Assembly (NCBI GenBank): GCA_018825725.1
Contig: JAHKBC010000078.1
Span: 1 to 6,373 of the forward strand
Length of the DNA stretch: 6,373 nucleotides
Direction: 5' to 3'
Source: Candidatus Omnitrophota bacterium
Lineage (GTDB): Bacteria > Omnitrophota > Gorgyraeia > Gygaellales > Profunditerraquicolaceae
Part shown: positions 1 to 5,771 of the stretch, in pieces
How the letters are laid out: every line of letters starts with the position of its first letter
Numbering within the stretch: position 1 is the stretch's first letter
Translations under genes and position numbers: made by a program
Notes under the pieces: model-generated
What the model saw: only the letters and a program-made list of their open reading frames with translations
Database searches by the model: none
Told to the model about the DNA's origin: nothing

Positions 1-666
1 AGTACTAACAATCACATCTACCTGTCCGACCAAAGCCCTAGTAACTTCGGCTAAAGCTTCGGCAGAATTAACTGTCTCCGGAATAAAAAACTCCCTGATT
101 TCCAAACCTTCTTTACCCATAATGGCATCCTTCCACTTCTTAGCCTGGCCTGCCGGAGCCGGATCGGAAGGGTTATAAAGTAAGCCTATTCTTCTTACGT
201 TAGGAACAGCCAATAACAAAGCCCGCAGCTGCCTATCTTCGGGAACGGCGCAATGCACTCCGGTAAAATTTGTTCCCGGAGCTTCCAGGCTATTTACTAA
301 CTTTGCGCCTACCGGACCAGCAATAGCATTAAAAAGAACCGGCTTGGTAACGCCAGCTTCTTTAATTGCCAAAGCATTAGGTGTGCCGGCTACGAAAAAA
401 AGATCCACCTCGGCTGCCAGATTATTTACTCCACTGATAAAAGCCGCTTTGTCTCCTTTAGTATCCAGATAAACAAAATCAATATCTATACCGTTTGCCG
501 GGCCTTCTCTTTTAATCTCCCTCTCGAAAGTCTCCCGGCAATTCTTGTAGTCTGGATTATCTACATTGGTAACAATGGCGATTTTAGCGGCATAGGAATA
601 AGTTGCCAACCCCAGGAGTAAAATGCTAAAGATAATTAGGCACGCTATCTTTGTATATTTCCTCAT
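1..666 (-). CDS. ABC_sub_bind-family periplasmic substrate-binding protein, 3' end cut off by window edge
   Basis: The 222 visible codons give the N-terminal two thirds of a periplasmic binding protein; the reading frame is open to base 1, so the C-terminus lies outside. Residues 1-26 are a Sec signal peptide (basic MRKYTK, hydrophobic core, YSYA before a predicted cut at AKIAIV). The mature part carries family landmarks also seen in the neighbouring gene: DNPDYKNC, VYLDTKGD, VDLFFVAGTPNALAIKEAG, TKPVLFNAIAGPVG, GTNFTGVH and RRIGLLYNPSDP. It looks like the ABC_sub_bind (PF04392) family, whose ligands are mostly unknown (some relatives bind aromatic amino acids). The start is ATG at 666 because AAGGAGGT (678-671) lies 4 nt upstream and the signal peptide begins there. 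It is a paralogue of the gene at 846-1856, roughly half identical by eye. No permease or ATPase gene is visible. Family confident; ligand unknown. Confidence 0.88.
   Translation of the reverse strand, partial: MRKYTKIACLIIFSILLLGLATYSYAAKIAIVTNVDNPDYKNCRETFEREIKREGPANGIDIDFVYLDTKGDKAAFISGVNNLAAEVDLFFVAGTPNALAIKEAGVTKPVLFNAIAGPVGAKLVNSLEAPGTNFTGVHCAVPEDRQLRALLLAVPNVRRIGLLYNPSDPAPAGQAKKWKDAIMGKEGLEIREFFIPETVNSAEALAEVTRALVGQVDVIVST
326..363. repeat. Near-identical 38-bp segment shared by the two binding-protein genes (copy 1; copy 2 at 1501-1538)
   Basis: Bases 326-363 and 1501-1538 match at 37 of 38 positions, differing only at 351 (c) versus 1526 (t). Both encode the same stretch around KEAG-(V/I)-TKPVLFNA of the two paralogous binding proteins. 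Elsewhere the paralogues differ at many synonymous positions even where the protein is conserved, for example in the DNPDY motif. It is therefore a locally conserved piece of a gene duplication rather than a mobile repeat. Confidence 0.75.
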
Positions 667-670
667 TGCT

Positions 671-723
671 ACCTCCTTGTGTACGGACACACACCCGCGC
701 AATTCCTTATAAGCGCGGGGTGT
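671..723 (-). promoter_or_regulatory. Bulged GC-rich hairpin followed by strong SD, leader of the second binding-protein gene
   Basis: On the minus strand ACACCCCGCGC (723-713) can pair with GCGCGGGTGT (700-691), leaving one bulged base and a 12-nt loop. A small GTGT/ACAC stem (690-687 with 682-679) follows, and then AAGGAGGT (678-671) just before the ATG at 666. The stem is very GC-rich against its AT-rich surroundings. No U-run follows it, so it does not look like an intrinsic terminator. It could protect the downstream message or shape access to the SD. The pairing is read from the sequence; the role is inferred. Confidence 0.55.
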
Positions 724-742
724 TATTTCATTTGCCATAAAC

Positions 743-773
743 AAAAAACAGGAAGAATACTCTCCCTGTTTTT
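743..773 (-). terminator. Rho-independent terminator after the first binding-protein gene
   Basis: On the minus strand AAAAACAGG (773-765) pairs perfectly with CCTGTTTTT (752-744). The stem extends inward through GAGA/TCTT (764-761 with 756-753, one G-U pair) to a 4-nt loop. The 3' arm ends in a run of six T residues (748-743). It lies about 70 nt past the stop codon of the 846-1856 gene, in the right orientation to end that transcript. Because the outer arm is A-rich it could also work in the other direction, but the inner G-U pair would be an A-C mismatch on the plus strand, which favours minus-strand use. Confidence 0.7.
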
Positions 774-800
774 ACCCTATGAGCTTATTGAATTGACCAA

Positions 801-809
801 ACTATACCA
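801..809 (-). promoter_or_regulatory. Possible extended -10 promoter element for the second binding-protein gene
   Basis: The minus strand reads TG-G-TATAGT (809-801), matching an extended -10 with a TATAAT-like hexamer (5 of 6). The sequence 17 nt upstream (TTATAA) is a poor -35. Any transcript starting here would run into the hairpin terminator at 743-773 before reaching the gene at 666. AT-rich sequence yields such matches by chance, so this is weak. Confidence 0.22.
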
Positions 810-845
810 TTTTATATTCACATTTATAATATCAATTTACCTAAC

Positions 846-1856
846 TTATTCCTTAAAAATCTCCGAGGCGTTCTTAATCGCCTCCATAGTAACACTTAAT
901 TTTATTTTCTGCGCAGTCTTTAAATTCAAGTACATCTTGTATTGAGGATACGTAGCTACTGAAATGCCTGCCGGACTTCTACCATTAATAATATCAAAGG
1001 CAATAGGTACGGAAAGCTTTGCTCCTTCGGCATAATCAAAACCTAAAGACAATAAGGCTCCCTTGCGCACCATGGCTGTATCCGAGGAGTAAAACGGCAT
1101 ATTATTTTCCAAAACCGCGGCAATCAAACCCGCAGCCAAATTAGTAATCTTTGAATCATCCGGAGCCACCAAAACATCTGCATTACCCGCTACTTCACGC
1201 TTGAACATTTCAACCAGTGCAGCTTCAGTATCTACGCTAGCGGGAATAGGAAACTCTGCTATCTCCAAATCTGAAATCTGATTATCCACCAATTCATTAA
1301 TCGCTTCTTTCCATTTTTTAATCTGGGCTAAAGAAAAAGGGTTATCCTGGCTATAAAGCAAACCTATTTTTTTGACGCGCATAATTACCATTTGCAAAGC
1401 CTTTAACTGCTTATTTACAGGCACAGCTGAATGCACGCCAGTAAAATTTGTCCCGGGATTAACCAGAGAATTGACCACAACGCCTACCGGGTTGGCAATG
1501 GCATTAAAAAGAACCGGCTTGGTAATGCCAGCTTCTTTTAATGCTAGAGCACTGGGCCTTCCTACGGTAAAGAAAAGATCCACGCTATTCTCAATTGCTT
1601 TGGCTTCCTTAATAAAGCTCTCCATATTTCCCTTGGTGTCAATATAAACAATCTCCATGGGAACATTCCTGTTAGCCGCTTCTTTTTTGAGAAGACTACT
1701 AAAAACTATTCGGCAGTTTTGATAATCCGGGTTATCTGCGAAATTAACTATCGCAACTTTGGCGGCATAAGCGCTGGAATTAAAGAATAAAAAAAGGAAT
1801 ATTAATAAACCCGGTATTTTCTTATTTACTGATCTAATTAAGCTAGACATAAACAT
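846..1856 (-). CDS. ABC_sub_bind-family periplasmic substrate-binding protein
   Basis: The product is a complete 336-residue periplasmic solute-binding protein, a normal length for the ABC_sub_bind (PF04392-like) family, which has the two-lobe type I binding fold. Residues 1-31 form a signal peptide (K/R-rich start, LLIFLFLFF core, SSAYA before the cut at AKVAIV). Lobe 1 includes DNPDYQNC, VYIDTKGN, VDLFFTVGRPSALALKEAG, TKPVLFNAIANPVG and GTNFTGVH. Lobe 2 starts near VKKIGLLYSQDNP and includes ADVLVAPDDSKI, MPFYSSDTAMVRKGALLSLGFDY and a C-terminal YPQYKMYLNLKTAQ. GGGAG (1867-1863) lies 6 nt before the ATG at 1856; a second ATG at 1850 is possible. The gene lies 80 nt after the outer-membrane protein gene and probably shares its transcript, then ends at a terminator. 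No cognate permease or ATPase is visible, so it may work with a distant transporter or present its ligand to a sensor. The ligand is unknown. Confidence 0.92.
   Translation of the reverse strand: MFMSSLIRSVNKKIPGLLIFLFLFFNSSAYAAKVAIVNFADNPDYQNCRIVFSSLLKKEAANRNVPMEIVYIDTKGNMESFIKEAKAIENSVDLFFTVGRPSALALKEAGITKPVLFNAIANPVGVVVNSLVNPGTNFTGVHSAVPVNKQLKALQMVIMRVKKIGLLYSQDNPFSLAQIKKWKEAINELVDNQISDLEIAEFPIPASVDTEAALVEMFKREVAGNADVLVAPDDSKITNLAAGLIAAVLENNMPFYSSDTAMVRKGALLSLGFDYAEGAKLSVPIAFDIINGRSPAGISVATYPQYKMYLNLKTAQKIKLSVTMEAIKNASEIFKE
1501..1538. repeat. Near-identical 38-bp segment shared by the two binding-protein genes (copy 2)
   Basis: This is the partner of 326-363 (37 of 38 bases identical) and encodes the KEAGITKPVLFNA stretch in the first binding protein. 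It falls wholly inside coding sequence. Confidence 0.75.
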
Positions 1857-1862
1857 TACTTT

Positions 1863-1900
1863 CTCCCAAGAAGGGGAGGATATTACTCCTCCCCTTCTTG
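1863..1900 (-). promoter_or_regulatory. Perfect 14-bp hairpin abutting the SD of the first binding-protein gene
   Basis: Bases 1867-1880 and 1887-1900 are perfect reverse complements (14 bp) around a 6-nt loop. It lies between the barrel-protein stop and the binding-protein start. On the minus strand it is followed by GGAGAAAG, not by a U-tract, so it is a poor intrinsic terminator. Its last base is the first base of the SD GGGAG (1867-1863). The 3' arm also contains CTCCC (1878-1874), which could instead pair with GGGAG across a 6-nt loop, so the two folds compete. Roles such as message stabilisation or translational control are inferred. Confidence 0.6.
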
Positions 1901-1936
1901 TATCTTGAAATTAAACAGTATATGAAATTAGCTGTG

Positions 1937-3352
1937 TTAGAACTTCATTACTAATTCAGTCCTTAAGAGCAATGACGGATCATCTCCGATATAGAAACTT
2001 CCCGGCATAAAATACTCAGCCAGAAAATAACCGTCGAAATTCTTATTGAACTTATACGAATATTTGGCTTGTGCCAAACCGCCTCTTTCTTTTGATGTTC
2101 CGGTAAACCCGGTTAATGCGGTTGACTTTGGAACGGTTTCAATCGCCCTCATATAGGTATAAGCAAGCATAACCCCGCTCTTAGAGGTAGGTTTAAGATT
2201 AACTATTCCCCTAATAGCGCCGAGGTTAGTCCAATAGGCATTAGTTCCAGTTTCACCTAAGAGTGTAAAGATGTATGAATCAGATATCCAAGGGTATTTT
2301 GACCATAAAGGATCCCATCCTTCATTCTCAGGTGTCTTTCTGTCCTGTCCGGAAAGATAGATTCCACCTAAAGTAACTGAAGGCGACCAGGTCTTAATAA
2401 TATCCTTGAGGTCCCGATCCAGGTAAAGATATCCGCCAACACCAGTGCGGTCTTCACTGCCATAATCGCCAAACTGATAAGCAAGCTGTGTCCTTAAAGT
2501 GTAAGGAGCAAAGCTGTATTTGGCATAAGAACCTACGGTGCTTAACTTGGTCTTCTCTCCAAAATATACACCAGAACCACCCTCTTTCGCTTCTGTCTTA
2601 AACATATAGTAAGCTTCAAGGTTAAGGTTCTTTACATCTTTATTCTTCAGGTAAACGACAAAACCTTCTTCATCGGTTGCAACCAAATTCTGAGACATAT
2701 ACTTATCTGCTAAACTGCTACCTGCGTAGGTCAAGCCCATCCTATTAATAAGCGGCAGGTACTCCTCGTCTCTGGGGTTATTAATATAAATAAGGTCTAA
2801 GGTATTTGCCTTATTTATCTTCCAGGATGCTTTGATGGCATTAAAATAACCTGACCTTCCGCCGTCTCCGGCTGTACCGTCAGTGATTAAGAATCCTTCG
2901 CCATACTGTCCACCCAAATCCTGCCTACCTATGCGCAGGTCTACGGGATTGCCTAAAACATTCTTTACATCAAGGTACAAGTTATCTACAAAGATTTCAT
3001 TCGGATCATAGTGATACCCTTTTTTGCTGGCTGACTTATCCACATGTGCGCCGGATGTACCTTCAAAATAGAAATAGGCGAGATTTTCGTTGGCAAGCCT
3101 CAAATATATAGAGGTATCCTTGTCAAAATCCGCTTTGCCCCATAATTGAGTCTTAATCTTGATACGATTCGCAGTATCCCTTCCTCTGCCATCATCAGGA
3201 TCAGCTAAGTCCTTCATATTCTTGTAATATTCATTACGAATACGCAGATAAGGACCCCAACTAAACTTGACTTCAGCAAATGCCGGGAGTGCTATGGAGA
3301 TAATTAATAGCACACTTAAGAAAATAACTAATACGCTTATCCTTCTACCCAT
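1937..3352 (-). CDS. Alginate-export-type outer-membrane beta-barrel protein (porin-like)
   Basis: The product is a 471-residue outer-membrane protein. Residues 1-26 are a signal peptide (MGRR, long hydrophobic core, ALPAFA before EVKF). The mature protein opens with FSWGPYLRIRNEY and has alternating aromatic/polar strands throughout. The stretch IGRQDLGGQYGEGFLITDGT, followed by GYFNAIKASW and LDLIYINNP, is typical of the alginate_export-like barrel family. The chain ends in LLRTELVMKF, with the C-terminal Phe used as a BAM assembly signal. The start is fixed by AGGAGG just before the ATG at 3352. A strong promoter lies upstream, and two periplasmic binding proteins follow, so the three may form an uptake unit in which the barrel lets a solute cross the outer membrane. 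Actual alginate export is not implied, since no alginate genes are visible. Barrel class is well supported; substrate and direction are unknown. Confidence 0.85.
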   Translation of the reverse strand: MGRRISVLVIFLSVLLIISIALPAFAEVKFSWGPYLRIRNEYYKNMKDLADPDDGRGRDTANRIKIKTQLWGKADFDKDTSIYLRLANENLAYFYFEGTSGAHVDKSASKKGYHYDPNEIFVDNLYLDVKNVLGNPVDLRIGRQDLGGQYGEGFLITDGTAGDGGRSGYFNAIKASWKINKANTLDLIYINNPRDEEYLPLINRMGLTYAGSSLADKYMSQNLVATDEEGFVVYLKNKDVKNLNLEAYYMFKTEAKEGGSGVYFGEKTKLSTVGSYAKYSFAPYTLRTQLAYQFGDYGSEDRTGVGGYLYLDRDLKDIIKTWSPSVTLGGIYLSGQDRKTPENEGWDPLWSKYPWISDSYIFTLLGETGTNAYWTNLGAIRGIVNLKPTSKSGVMLAYTYMRAIETVPKSTALTGFTGTSKERGGLAQAKYSYKFNKNFDGYFLAEYFMPGSFYIGDDPSLLLRTELVMKF

Positions 3353-3430
3353 GCAACACCTCCTTTTGTTTACTCTTGTTTCCTGTATATAGTACCTTTG
3401 TTTTTACAACCCTTTATCTATATAAAAATT

Positions 3431-3459
3431 ATCATAAAGGATAAAGCCGAGCTTGTCAA
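3431..3459 (-). promoter_or_regulatory. Sigma70-type promoter of the outer-membrane protein gene
   Basis: The minus strand shows a perfect -35 TTGACA (3459-3454), a 17-bp spacer and a -10 TATGAT (3436-3431, 5 of 6). Transcription would start near the A at 3423, giving a leader of about 70 nt before AGGAGG and the ATG at 3352. The new RNA would begin close to TATATAG, which can pair with a downstream CTATATA to make a 5' stem. This is the best promoter match in the window and lies in the 133-nt gap after cheW. It implies that the barrel and binding-protein block is transcribed independently, although no clear terminator for the che operon is visible, so read-through is possible. Confidence 0.8.
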
Positions 3460-3485
3460 GATTTTTTTTACCCGCGCCAATGATT

Positions 3486-3998
3486 TTATTGAGGCTCCTG
3501 ATCTTTGGCTTCCTTAGCGCTTAAATTCTTGACCTGTTTCTCAACATGTTGAACCTCTTCAGGTGTAAGGATGCGATTTAAGTCCAATAAAACCAATAAT
3601 CTATCTTTTAATTTACCTACTCCTTTAATATAATGCTCCGGGATCTCGGTATCGACAATACTAGGCACCTCCTCCACATTCTTAAAAGGCAACCTCAAAA
3701 CCTCGGAAACCGAACCTACAATCATCCCCACGGTATTCTCTCCTACCTCTACTATAACAATCCGCGTAGAATCACTCCGGGCCTTTGCCTCTATATTCAG
3801 CTTCTTGGAAAGATCAATTACCGCCAGAACCTGGCCGCGCAAGTTAACTACTCCTTCAATAAACTGCGGGGCCTTGGGTAGATAGGTGATCTGGACTAAT
3901 CTAACAATCTCCCTGACCTGATTTATATCTACCCCGAATTCCTCGTCACCGATGGTAAAAACCACCAATTGATACTCTTTGGCCTTATCCTCCACCAT
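3486..3998 (-). CDS. cheW: Chemotaxis coupling protein CheW
   Basis: This 170-residue CheW-domain protein bridges chemoreceptors and the CheA kinase in the cytoplasmic receptor array. Family landmarks are EYQLVVFTIGDEEFGVDINQVREI (about 8-31), LPKAPQFIEGVVNLRGQVLAVIDL (40-63) with the conserved Arg at 54, TRIVIVEV, GMIVGSVSEVL and the closing GVGKLKDRLLVLLDLNRIL. A charged tail of about 25 residues, probably helical, extends past the usual end. I chose ATG 3998 because AGGAGG (4010-4005) sits 6 nt upstream. A longer frame would begin at a GTG at 4049, but it lacks an SD and its extra 17 residues are encoded across two hairpins. The gene follows cheC by 92 nt of hairpin-rich spacer. No CheA or receptor is present in the window. 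Confidence 0.93.
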   Translation of the reverse strand: MVEDKAKEYQLVVFTIGDEEFGVDINQVREIVRLVQITYLPKAPQFIEGVVNLRGQVLAVIDLSKKLNIEAKARSDSTRIVIVEVGENTVGMIVGSVSEVLRLPFKNVEEVPSIVDTEIPEHYIKGVGKLKDRLLVLLDLNRILTPEEVQHVEKQVKNLSAKEAKDQEPQ

Positions 3999-4000
3999 GA

Positions 4001-4090
4001 TCTCCCTCCTAAAATCAAGCAGCCTCTTGATTTTATACTTTGCTCTCACAAAGTATATTCCTTTATTTTATCCTGTCCTCTAGACAGGAT
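4001..4090 (-). promoter_or_regulatory. Three consecutive perfect hairpins between cheC and cheW, ending at the cheW SD
   Basis: In transcript order: stem 1 is ATCCTGTC/GACAGGAT (4090-4083 with 4077-4070, 5-nt loop), starting right after the cheC stop codon. Stem 2 is ATACTTTG/CAAAGTAT (4056-4049 with 4042-4035, 6-nt loop), extendable by one A-T pair. Stem 3 is AAAATCAAG/CTTGATTTT (4034-4026 with 4019-4011, 6-nt loop). AGGAGGGAGA (4010-4001) follows stem 3 at once and drives cheW at 3998. None is followed by a U-run, so they are not standard terminators. They may stabilise the cheW message, set its translation relative to cheC, or mark an RNA-binding site; that is inference. Confidence 0.6.
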
Positions 4091-4702
4091 TTATTCCTTA
4101 ATATCCAAAACTTCGAAAATCTTGCGCAAAGACTCCACAGAAGGAAAAAGAAAAAGCAATCCCCCCATATTCTGATCCCTCACGGTAAGCTCGGTCTTAA
4201 TAAATAGTACTTCTTCTGAATATTGTGCAATCTGGATAAAAATGAAATCTAATATTGCGCCTACCATATCCATAGCCAAAGAAGGCGTGGAATTAAGAAT
4301 AGTCAAATTAGTCATTTCAGCCATAGCCGTCAGATACGAACCCCCCAGGATATTGGCGGACTCCTTTAAAGAAGACTGGAACATATCATCGTTAAAATCT
4401 ATATCCTCTTTGTTGCAGCCTAATAAAATACTGCCTAGAAATCTGGCATCCTCAGGGCTAAAAAGCAGAAATATCCTACCGGAAATATCCCCTTTTAGTT
4501 CGGTATCCAGGACAAAATAGAGATTCTCCATTCCGCCCAATAATTTTGAAATATTTTCAATAGGAACCAGGCTTACCTGGGGAACAGTTATTCCAATATT
4601 TTGGTTAATTAAACCCGATAATGCTGTTGCGGCATTGGCAGAGCCAATCGTGCTTACTTCTTTGATTACATCTATCTGCGTTGGTGATAATCTTCCGTAC
4701 AT
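4091..4702 (-). CDS. cheC: CheY-P phosphatase CheC (first active site degenerate)
   Basis: This 203-residue protein of the CheC/CheX/FliY phosphatase family removes phosphate from CheY-P and, in known systems, binds CheD. The family signature is (D/S)-x3-E-x2-N-x22-P, normally present twice. The second copy is complete: S110, E114, N117, P140, in SLKESANILGGSYLTAM. The first has D11, E15 and P41 at exact spacing, but Thr18 stands where the Asn should be (KEVSTIGSANAATAL), so this site is probably weak or dead. The N-terminus LSPTQIDVIKEV matches the normal family start, supporting ATG 4702. AAGGA directly abuts that ATG, which is too close for an ideal SD; GAGAG further upstream may serve. 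The gene lies 29 nt after cheB, and cheD is upstream in the same cluster, which fits the CheC-CheD partnership. A second target besides CheY is possible but not shown. Confidence 0.92.
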   Translation of the reverse strand: MYGRLSPTQIDVIKEVSTIGSANAATALSGLINQNIGITVPQVSLVPIENISKLLGGMENLYFVLDTELKGDISGRIFLLFSPEDARFLGSILLGCNKEDIDFNDDMFQSSLKESANILGGSYLTAMAEMTNLTILNSTPSLAMDMVGAILDFIFIQIAQYSEEVLFIKTELTVRDQNMGGLLFLFPSVESLRKIFEVLDIKE

Positions 4703-4731
4703 TCCTTTACTCTCTTTTATAGTTTATAGGA

Positions 4732-5769
4732 TTAATTTTTCTCAATATGTTCGATTATCGCCTTGGGTATCTCAGATAATTTAAGTACCTTATCCGCTAA
4801 CCTGGCATCAACTATTACCTTAGGCATCCCCCAAATTACGGAAGTACTCTCATCCTGCACAATAATCAAACCACCCTTATCCTTGATGGATCTTGCGCCT
4901 TCTAATCCATCTTTACCCATCCCGGTCAAAACTACACCCAACGTATCTTTACCAAAAATATCGACTACTGACTGCATGGTAACATCGATAGAAGGCCTTA
5001 CAAAATTTACCAGTGGATCATCGGTCAACCTCACCCTAACCAAACCATGCTCCTTCTCTAAGACCATATGGTAACCCGCAGGAGCAACGTATACTTTACT
5101 GGAAATAATAACATCCCCCTCTTCAGCCTCTTTGGCTTTAATGCCTGATTGCCAGGATATCCTCTCAGCGAAAGTTAAAGTAAAACCTTTAGGCATATGT
5201 TGAACAATAATAAATGCTGCCTGGATATTGGCGGGTATGCATTGAATAATATCTAACACAGCCTTGGGCCCGCCGGTAGAAGCCCCGATAACCACTACTT
5301 TCTTTAAGTCGGTTATGGCGTCGTCTTTTACAAAAGGTTTAGCCGTAATTGTAAATTTGTCAGAAGCAATCTTAGCTGCCATCTTGACTTTGTTGATTAT
5401 CTCTTCCTTGAGTTTCCCCAGATCTAGGGATATTTCTCCGGAAGGCTTGGCAATAAAATCAACTGCCCCTAATTCCAGGGCCTTAATAGTGGCGCTTGTT
5501 CCCGATCGAGTATAAGCAGAAAGCATAACCACAGGAGTAGGCTGCTTCTTCATTATTTGTTCCAAAACACTCAAGCCATCCAAAAGAGGTAAATTTACAT
5601 CCAAGGTCACAACATCGGGCTTCAGAGAAAAGGTCTTTTCAATAGCATCTTTTCCATCCTTGGCTTTACCGATAACTTCCAGAGCCGGATCGCTATTAAT
5701 TATATCAGAGATAACCTTGCGCATAAGAAAGGAATCATCTACTACTAAAACATGAATACGTTCATCCAT
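4732..5769 (-). CDS. cheB: Chemotaxis response regulator and receptor methylesterase/deamidase CheB
   Basis: This 345-residue two-domain protein demethylates (and may deamidate) chemoreceptors for adaptation when phosphorylated by CheA. The receiver domain (about 4-120) has acidic D11/D12, phospho-acceptor D57 (VVTLDVNLPLLDG), S84 in VMLSAYT and K108 in IAKPSG. A linker of about 35 residues leads to the esterase domain (about 157-340) with Ser164 in GASTGGP, His191 in QHMPKGF and Asp287 in TGMGKDG, the expected catalytic triad. I chose ATG 5769, 2 nt after the cheD stop codon and directly before DERIHVLVVDDS. An in-frame ATG at 5793 would add 8 residues, but it overlaps cheD and has no SD. 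Length and residue numbering agree closely with E. coli CheB. All key residues are present, so an active enzyme is expected. Confidence 0.95.
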   Translation of the reverse strand: MDERIHVLVVDDSFLMRKVISDIINSDPALEVIGKAKDGKDAIEKTFSLKPDVVTLDVNLPLLDGLSVLEQIMKKQPTPVVMLSAYTRSGTSATIKALELGAVDFIAKPSGEISLDLGKLKEEIINKVKMAAKIASDKFTITAKPFVKDDAITDLKKVVVIGASTGGPKAVLDIIQCIPANIQAAFIIVQHMPKGFTLTFAERISWQSGIKAKEAEEGDVIISSKVYVAPAGYHMVLEKEHGLVRVRLTDDPLVNFVRPSIDVTMQSVVDIFGKDTLGVVLTGMGKDGLEGARSIKDKGGLIIVQDESTSVIWGMPKVIVDARLADKVLKLSEIPKAIIEHIEKN

Positions 5770-5771
5770 AT

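Noticed and set aside
679..945. Plus-strand open frame spanning the gap between the two binding-protein genes
   Set aside because: It crosses the terminator and the 3' end of a well-supported minus-strand gene, has no recognisable domain, and shows no convincing start context.
1867..1900. 14-bp hairpin as an intrinsic terminator of the barrel-protein gene
   Set aside because: Neither strand has a U-tract after the stem, and the next gene's SD begins at the stem's last base.
3541..3552. Palindrome tcaacatgttga as an operator site
   Set aside because: It lies inside the cheW coding sequence near the 3' end, and a single 12-bp palindrome is expected by chance at this scale.
3999..4049. N-terminal extension of CheW from a GTG at 4049
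   Set aside because: There is no SD for the GTG, the extension is not a CheW-family sequence, and a strong AGGAGG is correctly placed for the ATG at 3998.
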